Assembly (NCBI GenBank): GCA_964437445.1
Contig: CAYTGR010000032.1
Span: 1 to 57,223 of the forward strand
Reading direction: 5' to 3'
From: CAYTGR01 sp964437445
GTDB taxonomy: Bacteria > Chloroflexota > Anaerolineae > B4-G1 > SLSP01
DNA: 57,223 nucleotides
Below, in pieces: positions 24,888 through 32,752 of this stretch. Under the pieces are notes generated by a model. That model was not told the DNA's origin and searched no databases. It saw only the letters and a list, made by a program, of their open reading frames with translations. Position 1 is the first letter of the stretch. Every line of letters starts with the position of its first letter. Position numbers and translations under genes: made by a program.

Positions 24888-25826
24888 ATGGAATTCATCG
24901 TATTTGATTGCAACAACATTCTCCACGCTGCGGCCGCCGCGCTCTGGACGGCGGCGTGCGGCCCAGACCTGGCGATCTCGCCGGCGTTTGTCGCCTTCAA
25001 CACCCGGCCCCCTACCGGCATCGCCCAGGCCGGCCGGCTGGCGCTGGAGGCTGGCCGGCCCATCGGCTTTGTGTTAGCCAGCGCCGTGGTGGCCGATCCC
25101 ACCCTCACCGCCGGCTGGATAGATGCTATTGCCGTCGCGCCGGAGACCCAGCGCCAGGGAGTCGGCAGCGCGCTGCTGAGCTGGGCGGAAGCGTGGTTGC
25201 GCGCGCAAGGCTGCACGCGCGCCCGCCTTGGCGGCAGCCTGCGCCCCTTCGCGCCGGGGTTGCCGGTGCCGCTGGCAGCCGATTTCTTCCTGCGCCGGGG
25301 CTATACGATCACCGGCGCCGAGTGGGATGTGGCCCGCGACCTGGCGGATTATCCCAACGACCCGGCTTATGCGACGGATGCCATCTTACGTCCCACCCGG
25401 CCGGGCGAGGAGCCGCTCCTACTGGAGTTCCTGGCCCGCGAGTTCCCTGGCCGCTGGCATTTTGAGTGCCAGGAATTCCTGCGCGAAGGGGGCCGCGCCG
25501 CCGATTGGCTCCTGCTCTGGCCGGCCGGCGCGGAGCGGCCGGTGGGCTTCTGCCAGGTGACGTTGGAGGACTCGCTGCGCCCGATTGAACGCTTCTATCC
25601 ACACCGGTTGCCCCGGCCGTGGGGGCAGTTTGGACCGCTGGGGGTAGCGCGTGAGGCACGCGGTCAGGGTTACGGCGCAGCGGTGGTGGATGGAGCGGCC
25701 CGTTACCTGCGCGACCTGGGCGTGCGCGGCTGCGTCATTGATTGGACGGACCTGGTGGCTTTCTACGGCAAATTTGGCTTCCAGCCTTACCGTCAGTATC
25801 AAGTGCTGGTTAAAGCTCTGGCGTAA
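24888..25826 (+). CDS. Tandem GNAT acetyltransferase, copy 2
   Basis: This 312-aa protein has two GNAT domains. Domain 1 carries IAVAPETQRQGVGSALLSWA (about residues 80-99). Domain 2 carries LGVAREARGQGYGAAVVDGA (about 249-268) and FYGKFGFQPYRQYQVL at the end. Length, layout and C-terminus match the protein at 13010-13942, so the two are paralogues in one island. GAGG precedes ATG 24888. Like copy 1 it may re-acetylate glucosamine or muramic acid units, or modify a related substrate; the substrate is not evident from the sequence. Confidence 0.86.
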   Translation: MEFIVFDCNNILHAAAAALWTAACGPDLAISPAFVAFNTRPPTGIAQAGRLALEAGRPIGFVLASAVVADPTLTAGWIDAIAVAPETQRQGVGSALLSWAEAWLRAQGCTRARLGGSLRPFAPGLPVPLAADFFLRRGYTITGAEWDVARDLADYPNDPAYATDAILRPTRPGEEPLLLEFLAREFPGRWHFECQEFLREGGRAADWLLLWPAGAERPVGFCQVTLEDSLRPIERFYPHRLPRPWGQFGPLGVAREARGQGYGAAVVDGAARYLRDLGVRGCVIDWTDLVAFYGKFGFQPYRQYQVLVKALA

Positions 25827-25853
25827 TCTCTCACCTCACAAAAGGATCAACCT

Positions 25854-27692
25854 GTGACAACCGAACTTGCTCTGTTACCCTATCCCCATCGCCTGGAACG
25901 GCGCGCGGGGCGCTTCATCCCGTCGGCGGGCCGCCTCATCCTGCTGGATAGCCCTCAGCCCCAGGCGCTCTGCTTCACCGCCCGGCGCTTCCAGACCTGC
26001 CTGGAGCGACATTACGGCTGCCGCTGGGAGTTGACCGCCAGCCCGCTCACGCCGCCGGAGGAGCGCGGGTTGACACTGCGCCTGGCTCCCACCGTCGTGC
26101 CCTGGGCGCAGGGCTACCGGCTGGAGATCGCCCCCACGGGCCTGCTGCTGACCGCCCATGACGAGGCCGGCCTCTTTTACGGCGTTGCCACGCTCTGCCA
26201 GCTGCTGGCTGAGCCAGAGGGACTGCCCTTGCTGCTGGTAGAGGACTGGCCCGATTTCCCGGTGCGCGGTGTCATGCTCGACATCAGCCGTGATAAAGTC
26301 CCCCAGATGGAAACGTTGCTGGCGCTGGTGGACCGGCTGGCCGGCTGGAAGATCAACCAGCTTCAGCTCTACACCGAGCATACCTTCGCTTACCGCCTCC
26401 ATCCCGATGTCTGGCGTGATGCTTCCCCTATGACGGGGGAGGAAATCCTGACGCTGGATGCTTATTGCCGCGAGCGGTTCATAGAACTTGTCCCCAACCA
26501 GAACTCCTTTGGACACCTGGAACGCTGGCTCAAGCACCCGCGTTACGCGCCGTTGGCCGAAATTCACGGAGAGTTCCCCGTGCCCTGGGGGACGATGCGC
26601 GGCCCTTTCAGCCTGGCGCCGGCGCATCCGGGCAGCCTGGAGCTGGTGCGCAGCCTCTACGACGAGCTGCTGCCGCACTTCACCAGCCGGCAATTCAACG
26701 TGGGCTGCGACGAGACCTTTGACCTGGGCCACGGTCAGAGCCGGGCGCTCTGCGAAGCGCGCGGGGTGGGGCGCGTTTACCTGGATTTCCTGCTGGCGCT
26801 CTATCGTGAGGTGACCGGGCGCGGCTTCACCATGCAGTTCTGGGGTGACATCATCCTGCATCACCCCGAGCTGGTCGCCGAACTGCCCCGCGATCTCATT
26901 GCGCTGGAGTGGGGCTACGAGGCCGACCATCCCTTTGCGGCGCACGGCGCGCAATTTGCCGCCGCTGGCCTGCCCTTCTACGTCTGTCCCGGCACCTCTT
27001 CCTGGTGCAGCCTGGCCGGGCGGACGGATAACGCGCTGGGCAATCTCCGCAACGCTGCCGTGCAGGGACTCCGGCACGGGGCGGCCGGCTATCTCAACAC
27101 CGATTGGGGCGACCGGGGCCACTGGCAGGCGCTGCCCATCAGCTATCTGGGCTTCGCGGCGGGCGCGGCCTACAGCTGGGGCCTGGAAGCCCACCGCGAG
27201 GCCGATTGGCCGCTGCTCCTCAGCCGCTTCGCCTTTGACGATCCGGCCGGGGTGATGGGCCGCGTGGCCTGTGACCTGGGCAATGTCTACCAGGCGACCG
27301 GCCTGGCCATCCCCAACGGCACGCTGCTCTTCTGGATTTTGCAGCGACCGCGCGCGGAGTTGCTGGCCCGTCCGGGCGTCACGGTCTCTGGCTTGCGGTG
27401 CGCGCTGGAGGCGGTGGAGGCAGCTCTCCGGCCACTGGCGCAGGAGCGGATGACTTGCCCTGACGCGGAGCTCATCCGGCGCGAGTTCCACCTCACCGCG
27501 TGGCTGCTCCGCCACGCCTGTCACCGGGGCCTCTGGGCGCTCGGCGAGCCGACCGGCCTGCCGTTAGCGGATAACCTGCGTGAGATCGTGGCTGAATATC
27601 GCGCGCTGTGGTTAGCGCGTAACCGTTCCGGCGGTCTGAATGAGAGCGCCGCGCGGCTGGAGAGTCTGCTGGTAGAGTATAATGAGCCCTGA
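25854..27692 (+). CDS. GH20-family beta-N-acetylhexosaminidase, predicted cytoplasmic
   Basis: This 612-aa protein is read from GTG 25854 after AAAGGA. An N-terminal GH20b-like domain (residues 1-125) is followed by the catalytic barrel, with RGVMLDISRDKVPQ and YTEHTFAY. The paired catalytic acids of substrate-assisted GH20 enzymes are in NVGCDETFD (Asp286-Glu287). Later motifs are FWGDIILHHPE and LNTDWGDRGHW. There is no signal peptide, so it should cut imported GlcNAc-containing oligosaccharides inside the cell. It starts 27 bp after the second acetyltransferase gene, suggesting co-transcription. The natural substrate could equally be chitin-derived. Confidence 0.88.
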   Translation: MTTELALLPYPHRLERRAGRFIPSAGRLILLDSPQPQALCFTARRFQTCLERHYGCRWELTASPLTPPEERGLTLRLAPTVVPWAQGYRLEIAPTGLLLTAHDEAGLFYGVATLCQLLAEPEGLPLLLVEDWPDFPVRGVMLDISRDKVPQMETLLALVDRLAGWKINQLQLYTEHTFAYRLHPDVWRDASPMTGEEILTLDAYCRERFIELVPNQNSFGHLERWLKHPRYAPLAEIHGEFPVPWGTMRGPFSLAPAHPGSLELVRSLYDELLPHFTSRQFNVGCDETFDLGHGQSRALCEARGVGRVYLDFLLALYREVTGRGFTMQFWGDIILHHPELVAELPRDLIALEWGYEADHPFAAHGAQFAAAGLPFYVCPGTSSWCSLAGRTDNALGNLRNAAVQGLRHGAAGYLNTDWGDRGHWQALPISYLGFAAGAAYSWGLEAHREADWPLLLSRFAFDDPAGVMGRVACDLGNVYQATGLAIPNGTLLFWILQRPRAELLARPGVTVSGLRCALEAVEAALRPLAQERMTCPDAELIRREFHLTAWLLRHACHRGLWALGEPTGLPLADNLREIVAEYRALWLARNRSGGLNESAARLESLLVEYNEP

Positions 27693-27696
27693 GTCT

Positions 27697-27808
27697 CTTG
27701 CAAAAAGCCGGGAAGCTCACGCCAGGACGCAAAGCCCGCCAGAGTTTTCTTTAAACCTGCTGGTTGTTTGGCGTCTTGGCGACCTGGCGTGAGACCTTTT
27801 TGCAACGG
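27697..27808. repeat. Palindromic intergenic repeat (GCCAGGACGCAAAG type), copy 2
   Basis: The outer arms TTGCAAAAAG and CTTTTTGCAA-like, and the inner arms CTCACGCCAGG and CCTGGCGTGAG, enclose a variable centre. The element of about 110 bp fills the gap between the GH20 and epimerase genes. Related copies are at 10796-10895 and, more distantly, 28976-29062. Confidence 0.7.
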
Positions 27809-27846
27809 AATCAAACCTACAAAAAGCAAAAAGGAAGGAAAATTTT

Positions 27847-28893
27847 ATGACCGACATAAAGTCTTACCTCATCACCGGCGGCGCGGGATTTCTGGGGATT
27901 AATCTGACCCGCTATTTGTTAGCCAGAGGCCAGCGGGTCACCTCATTGGACATTGCGCCGTTTGACTATCCCGAACGCGATCAAATTCGGGTCATCACTG
28001 GCGATATCCGCGACCCGGCAGCCGTCCAAACTGCCCTGGAAGGGGTGGATATTGTCGTTCATGCGGCTGCCGCGCTGCCTTTATACCCGCCGGAGGAGAT
28101 TTTCTCTACTGATGTGGATGGAACCCGCCAGGTGATCAGCCTGGCCCGTGCCCGGAACATTGAGCGGGTGATCCACATCTCTTCCACGGCCGTCTATGGG
28201 ATTCCTGACCATCACCCATTGGTGGAAGAAGACAAGCGCCAGGGCGTCGGCCCGTATGGTGAGGCTAAGGTGTTGGCCGAGCAGGTCTGTGAAGAATTTC
28301 GCGCCCAGGGAATGTGTATTCCCATCCTGAGGCCCAAGTCTTTCATCGGACCGGAGCGATTGGGAGTGTTCGCTATCCTGTACGAGTGGGCCAAAGATGG
28401 CAAGAACTTCCCTATCCTGGGTTCTGGTAATAACCTCTACCAATATCTGGATGTGGAGGATTTATGTGAAGCCATCTGGTTATGCGCCACATTACCTCGT
28501 GAGGTCGTCAACGATACCTTCAACATTGGAGCCAAAGCGTTCGGCACCCCCAGGACAGATTTTCAGGCAGTTTTGGATTATGCCGGTCACGGTAAACGCA
28601 TCATCCCGATCCCTGAGAAACCGGCGATCCTGGCGCTGCGCCTCCTGGAGCGCTTGGGGTGGTCACCGCTCTACAAATGGATTTACGAGACCGTGGGCAA
28701 AGAGTCCTTTGTTTCCATTGCCAAAGCCGAACAGGTGCTGGGCTTTCAACCCCGGTTCTCCAATCAAGAGGCCCTGCTGCGGAACTATGAATGGTATCTG
28801 GCCAATGCTGACCGGTTAGCCACCTCGTCGGGTGTCACCCATCGCGTCCCCTGGCGACAGGGGGCTTTGAAACTGGTGAAATTTTTCTTTTAG
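27847..28893 (+). CDS. NAD-dependent epimerase/dehydratase (extended SDR)
   Basis: This 348-aa extended SDR has the cofactor motif LITGGAGFLGINL (residues 7-19), DIRDPAAV, and the catalytic YGEAK (Tyr/Lys, about residues 137-141) preceded by ISSTAVYG. Enzymes of this type change nucleotide-sugar or sterol-like substrates (UDP-glucose 4-epimerase and 3-beta-HSD relatives). It starts after AAGGAAGG and is flanked on both sides by repeat elements. Its base composition looks slightly less GC-rich than its neighbours. A role in the amino-sugar island is not evident; it may be an insertion into it. Confidence 0.85.
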   Translation: MTDIKSYLITGGAGFLGINLTRYLLARGQRVTSLDIAPFDYPERDQIRVITGDIRDPAAVQTALEGVDIVVHAAAALPLYPPEEIFSTDVDGTRQVISLARARNIERVIHISSTAVYGIPDHHPLVEEDKRQGVGPYGEAKVLAEQVCEEFRAQGMCIPILRPKSFIGPERLGVFAILYEWAKDGKNFPILGSGNNLYQYLDVEDLCEAIWLCATLPREVVNDTFNIGAKAFGTPRTDFQAVLDYAGHGKRIIPIPEKPAILALRLLERLGWSPLYKWIYETVGKESFVSIAKAEQVLGFQPRFSNQEALLRNYEWYLANADRLATSSGVTHRVPWRQGALKLVKFFF

Positions 28894-28975
28894 TGACCTG
28901 GCGGCTTCCTATGGCCACCGGTGATGAACAACCGATTGCAGTCCTGGACACTTGCATCTATGAGTCGACTGCCAA

Positions 28976-29062
28976 AAGGTCGTTCCGCTGCCGAGACGCA
29001 GAGTGCGCAGAGGACTTGTTCACAAAAAATCTGTGCTCTCGGCGTCTCTGCGGTGAGTTTTT
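28976..29062. repeat. Imperfect palindromic intergenic repeat (GACGCAGAG type)
   Basis: CCGAGACGCAGAG pairs imperfectly with CTCTCGGCGTCTCTGCGG across an AT-rich centre. It resembles the common bacterial 'GACGCAAAGACGC' intergenic repeats and sits upstream of the AmiE-like gene. Confidence 0.55.
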
Positions 29063-29092
29063 GCTCTATGGTTAAAAAAGTGCGAGGTAACA

Positions 29093-30289
29093 ATGCCTGA
29101 TTTCCTGGAAGCTGATACCTTCCTGCGTTCCGCCGTCGTGGAGTGCGTGACCCCGGCAGCACAGCTGGTCGTGCGCTGGCGCGGCGAGGTGGTTTTCGCC
29201 CGGGCTTACGGCTACCTGGACCCGGAGACGCGCGCTCATCCCACGCAGCCCGACACCCGCTTTGACATGGCCTCCGTGACCAAGCTCTTCGCCGTCACCG
29301 CTTTCATGACGCTGGTGGAGGAGGGCCGGGTGGCGCTGGATCAGCCTGTCTGCACCGTGTTGCCGGCCTTTGCCGGACTCCGCCCGATCCGGCCTTACGA
29401 AGACCCGCTCGCGCCAGGGGGGCTGGTGACTGTCTCCGAGGCCGCCGAACAGGTGGATGCCGGCGCCGTCACCTTCCGTCATTTGCTGACCCATACCTCC
29501 GGCCTGCCGGCCTGGCGGCCACTCTTCCAGGAGCCGGATGCAGAGGCCGCGCGCCAACTGGCGCTCAACACCTTTTTCTCTTACCCTACCGGCGCGCGGG
29601 TCGTCTACAGCGACATTGGCCTCATCCTTTTGGGGATGGCGATTGAGACGCTCACCGGCCAGCCGCTGGACGTGGCCGTCCGTGAGCGTGTCACCGCGCC
29701 TCTGGGCCTGAAGCAGACCGGTTATCTGCCTGTTAGCCTTCAGCCGTCAGCGGCGGGTGAGCCGCCGCCGGAGGGCGCCCTTCATCCTTCTTCCGTCCCC
29801 CTCTCCATCCTTCCTTCCTCCAATATTGCGCCGACGGAGTTTTACGCCTGGCGTGGGCGCCGCATGGTCGGCGAGGTGCACGACGAAAACGCCTGGCGGC
29901 TGGGTGGCGTCTCCGGTCACGCCGGGATCTTCTCCACCGCCGCCGAGATCGCCGCTTTCGGCCAGTGCTATCTGGATGGTGGCGCCCCCTTGCTCCGGGC
30001 GGCCACCGTCGCCGAGATGACGCGCCTGCAGGCAGAGACCGGCGCTGTGCGGCGCGGGCTGGGCTTCGTCCTTTGGAGCCCTGACCCGGAGGCGAGCAGC
30101 CATCCCTTTGGGCCGCGCACCTTCGGCCACACCGGCTTCACCGGTACCTCGCTCTGGATCGACCCTGACCGCGCGCTGGTGGTGGCGCTGCTCACCAACG
30201 ATGTCTATTATGGCCGCCAGGGACGCGGCATCGCCCCGCTGCGCGTGGCCGTCCACCAGGCTATCGTGGCGGCGGTTGAGCAGCCATAG
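29093..30289 (+). CDS. AmiE-like serine hydrolase (beta-lactamase fold), probable cytoplasmic muramyl-peptide amidase
   Basis: This 398-aa beta-lactamase-family protein has the nucleophile motif SVTK (Ser61-Lys64), YSD (Tyr172) as the second motif, and the HTG motif (about residue 346) replacing KTG. B. subtilis AmiE (YbbE), encoded with nagZ, namZ and murQ, has this fold and removes peptides from MurNAc. The island context therefore points to the same activity. No signal peptide is visible, so it would work on imported muropeptides. A low-complexity insert (about residues 213-245, Pro/Ser-rich) is partly encoded by GCCTTCA/GCCGTCA heptamers. A general esterase or D-peptidase remains possible. 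Confidence 0.82.
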   Translation: MPDFLEADTFLRSAVVECVTPAAQLVVRWRGEVVFARAYGYLDPETRAHPTQPDTRFDMASVTKLFAVTAFMTLVEEGRVALDQPVCTVLPAFAGLRPIRPYEDPLAPGGLVTVSEAAEQVDAGAVTFRHLLTHTSGLPAWRPLFQEPDAEAARQLALNTFFSYPTGARVVYSDIGLILLGMAIETLTGQPLDVAVRERVTAPLGLKQTGYLPVSLQPSAAGEPPPEGALHPSSVPLSILPSSNIAPTEFYAWRGRRMVGEVHDENAWRLGGVSGHAGIFSTAAEIAAFGQCYLDGGAPLLRAATVAEMTRLQAETGAVRRGLGFVLWSPDPEASSHPFGPRTFGHTGFTGTSLWIDPDRALVVALLTNDVYYGRQGRGIAPLRVAVHQAIVAAVEQP

Positions 30290-30296
30290 CCCTTTT

Positions 30297-30366
30297 CACG
30301 CTTCACGTTTCACGTTTCACGTCTCACGTTTCACGTTTTACGTTTCACGTTTTACGTTTCACGTCT
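30297..30366 (+). repeat. Heptanucleotide tandem repeat, CACGTTT-type x10
   Basis: Ten consecutive 7-bp units (CACGTTT, TACGTTT, CACGTCT) fill the space between the AmiE-like gene and the AnmK-MurQ gene and end 13 bp before its ribosome-binding site. Confidence 0.93.
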
Positions 30367-30393
30367 CATCTCCAGGCATAAGGAGTGTTTTCC

Positions 30394-32598
30394 ATGATCG
30401 TCATCGGTCTCATGTCCGGTACTTCAGCCGATGGAGTGGATGCCGCCGTGGTCCGGCTGGAAGGAGCGCCCCCGGCCCTGCACTGGGAGGTGCTGGCGCA
30501 GCGGGCGCTGCCCCATCCCCCCGCGCTCCGGGCGGAGATCTTCGCCGCCTTTCGCCCGGAGACCGGGACGGTGGAGCGCCTCTGCCGGTTGAATGTGGCC
30601 CTGGGGGAAGCTTTTGGCGCTGCGGCGCTCCAGGCCATCGCTGCCGCCGGCCTGACGCCGGCGCAGGTAGACCTGATCGGCAGCCACGGGCAGACCGTCT
30701 GGCATGAGCCGCCCGTTGAGGAGGCCGCCGGCTGCACACTGCAATTAGGCGAGCCGGCCGTCATCGCCGAAATGACCGGCCTGCCGGTGGTGAGCAACTT
30801 CCGCCCGCGCGATATGGCCGCCGGGGGACAGGGCGCACCGCTCGTCGCCTACGTGGATGCCCTTTTGTTCACCCATCCCACGCTCGTGCGCGTGGCGCAG
30901 AACATCGGCGGCATCGCCAACGTCACCTACCTGCCCCCGCTGAGCGAGCAGCCATCAGCCATCAGCCATCAGCCGTCAGCCGTCAGCGGTCAGCCTTCAG
31001 CCAGCGGCGGCGTTTCATCTACCCCTTCTACCCCTTCTTCCCTTCTCCCTTCTTCCCTCCCCCCTTCTCTTCCCATCGCCTTTGACACCGGCCCCGGCAA
31101 CATGCTCATAGATTACGCTGCCGGGCGAGCGACGAACGGCGCGTGGAGCTATGACCGCGACGGCGCTTTAGCGGCCGCCGGGCGAGTGGATGAAGCGTTG
31201 CTGGCCGAGTGGCTGGCCGATCCCTACTTCCGCCAGCGGCCGCCCAAGACAACCGGCCGCGAGCGATTCGGCGTCCAGCGGGGGGCGCAGCTTTGGGAAC
31301 AGGCGGCTGCGCGCGGACTGGCCCCCGCCGATATTGTGGCTACGCTGACGGCATTCACGGCGCGCTCTATTGCACAAGCTTACCGTGATTTTCTGCCGCG
31401 CTTCCCCGACGAGGTGATCGTCAGCGGCGGCGGAGCTCGCAACCCGGCGCTGATGGCCCTGCTGCGCGAGCAACTGGCGCCCGCGCGCGTGCTGCTTTCT
31501 GACGAGGTGGGATTGGGGGTAGAAGCCAAAGAAGCGGTCGCCTTTGCCGTGCTGGCCTATGAGACCTGGCATCACCGTCCGGGGAACCTGCCCGCTGCCA
31601 CCGGGGCGCGCCACCCCGTTATTCTGGGCACGATCACGCCGGGGCAGCTATCAGCCGTCAGCCCTCAGCCTTCAGTCGTTGGCGGGCAGCCGGCCACGTC
31701 GGGCGCGTTGTGGGTGACGGAGGCGCGCAATCCCGCCACGGAGCAGATTGATACTCTTTCCACGCTGGAGATGGTGCGCCTGATCAACGCCGAAGATGCG
31801 CGGGTGGCAGAAGCGGTGGCGGTGGAGTTGCCGCAGATTGCGGCGGCGATTGATGCCATCGCCGAACGGATGCGCCGGGGCGGTCGGCTCATTTACATCG
31901 GCGCGGGGACTTCGGGGCGGTTAGGCGTGCTGGATGCCTCGGAATGCCCGCCCACGTTTGGGACGCCGCCGGAGCTGGTGGTGGCGTTGATCGCCGGCGG
32001 GACGCGCGCCATCACCGAGGCGGTAGAAGGGGCTGAGGACGACGCGGAGGCCGGGGCGCGCGAGATCGCAGCCTTAGAGGTGGGGCCGCAGGACAGTGTG
32101 GTGGGGATCGCAGCCAGTGGGCGCACGCCCTATGTCATAGGCGGTATGGCCGAGGCGCGCTGGCGGGGGGCGCTGGTCATCAGCCTGGCGACCAACCATC
32201 CCGCCCCCCTGGAAGAGCTGGCGGCGATTGCTATCGCGCCGCTGGTCGGCCCAGAGGTGATTGCCGGCTCCACCCGGCTCAAATCCGGCACCGCGCAGAA
32301 GATGGTGCTCAACATGCTCTCCACCGGCGTGATGATCCGCCTGGGCAAGACCTTTAGCAACCTGATGGTGGATGTCCAGCCCACCAATGCCAAATTGCGG
32401 GCGCGCGCGCGGCGGATCGTGGCGCAGGCGGGCGAGTCGGCCGGCCGGCCCATCAGCGAGGAGGAGGCGGGGGCGATGCTGGAGGCGTGCGGCGGTGAGG
32501 TGAAAACGGCTATCGTCGCGCTGCTGGCGCAGGTGACGCCGGAAGAGGCTCGCGCACGGCTGGCAGCCGCGGGCGGCGTCGTGCGAGGGGCCTTGTAG
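30394..32598 (+). CDS. Fused anhydro-MurNAc kinase (AnmK) and MurNAc-6-phosphate etherase (MurQ)
   Basis: This 734-aa protein is read from ATG 30394, 8 bp after AAGGAG. Residues 1 to about 418 are AnmK: GLMSGTSADGVDA at the N-terminus, GSHGQTVWH, NIGGIANVT and FDTGPGNMLID. AnmK opens and phosphorylates anhMurNAc to MurNAc-6-P. Residues about 439-734 are MurQ: TEARNPATEQID, GAGTSGRLGVLDASECPP with its catalytic-region Glu, AVEGAED, and KSGTAQKMVLNML. MurQ cleaves the lactyl ether, giving GlcNAc-6-P and lactate. The fusion makes substrate hand-over direct. Two low-complexity stretches encoded by heptamer repeats interrupt it, one inside AnmK (about 184-230) and one at the junction (about 418-432). 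Confidence 0.93.
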   Translation: MIVIGLMSGTSADGVDAAVVRLEGAPPALHWEVLAQRALPHPPALRAEIFAAFRPETGTVERLCRLNVALGEAFGAAALQAIAAAGLTPAQVDLIGSHGQTVWHEPPVEEAAGCTLQLGEPAVIAEMTGLPVVSNFRPRDMAAGGQGAPLVAYVDALLFTHPTLVRVAQNIGGIANVTYLPPLSEQPSAISHQPSAVSGQPSASGGVSSTPSTPSSLLPSSLPPSLPIAFDTGPGNMLIDYAAGRATNGAWSYDRDGALAAAGRVDEALLAEWLADPYFRQRPPKTTGRERFGVQRGAQLWEQAAARGLAPADIVATLTAFTARSIAQAYRDFLPRFPDEVIVSGGGARNPALMALLREQLAPARVLLSDEVGLGVEAKEAVAFAVLAYETWHHRPGNLPAATGARHPVILGTITPGQLSAVSPQPSVVGGQPATSGALWVTEARNPATEQIDTLSTLEMVRLINAEDARVAEAVAVELPQIAAAIDAIAERMRRGGRLIYIGAGTSGRLGVLDASECPPTFGTPPELVVALIAGGTRAITEAVEGAEDDAEAGAREIAALEVGPQDSVVGIAASGRTPYVIGGMAEARWRGALVISLATNHPAPLEELAAIAIAPLVGPEVIAGSTRLKSGTAQKMVLNMLSTGVMIRLGKTFSNLMVDVQPTNAKLRARARRIVAQAGESAGRPISEEEAGAMLEACGGEVKTAIVALLAQVTPEEARARLAAAGGVVRGAL
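30951..30999 (+). repeat. Heptanucleotide repeat GCC(A/G)TCA x7 inside the AnmK coding region
   Basis: Seven consecutive 7-bp units encode a peptide with 7-residue periodicity (QPSAISH/QPSAVSG). A polypyrimidine, Ser/Pro-coding tract follows to about 31072. Typical AnmK proteins lack this segment. Confidence 0.92.
31647..31674 (+). repeat. Heptanucleotide repeat GCCNTCA x4 at the AnmK-MurQ junction
   Basis: Four 7-bp units of the same family as 30951-30999 encode part of the linker between the two enzyme domains. Confidence 0.88.
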
Positions 32599-32629
32599 TC
32601 GCGGACGGCATCGTCCGGCAGGCGTTGTA

Positions 32630-32665
32630 GCCGCGCCCATCCTTTGGTAGAAGGGTGGGCGCGGC
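32630..32665. terminator. Hairpin after the AnmK-MurQ gene
   Basis: GCCGCGCCCA and TGGGCGCGGC form a perfect 10-bp stem that can be extended by pairs next to the loop. A shorter hairpin (CGGACG/CGTCCG, 32602-32617) precedes it. Together they probably end the recycling transcript. Confidence 0.65.
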
Positions 32666-32694
32666 TGGTTTGTGATACTTTCCGTTGGCAGACG

Positions 32695-32700
32695 TATAAT
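32695..32700 (+). promoter_or_regulatory. Candidate -10 box of the ECF sigma operon
   Basis: TATAAT, in an AT-rich stretch unlike its GC-rich surroundings, lies 52 bp before ATG 32753. A TTGTGA at 32670-32675 is 19 bp upstream, a weak -35 match, so only the -10 element is proposed. Confidence 0.35.
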
Positions 32701-32752
32701 GTTATAGAATAATCCCATCCAGTCAAACCATAAGGGATACGATGAATGCAAC

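Noticed and set aside
25875..27524. 549-codon minus-strand open frame opposite the GH20 gene
   Set aside because: Composition is typical of antisense shadow frames (Gln/Arg/His-rich, no motif), while the plus strand has clear GH20 catalytic residues.
12944..30366. CACGTTT arrays considered as CRISPR
   Set aside because: Units are only 7 bp, directly abutting, with no unique spacers and no cas genes nearby.
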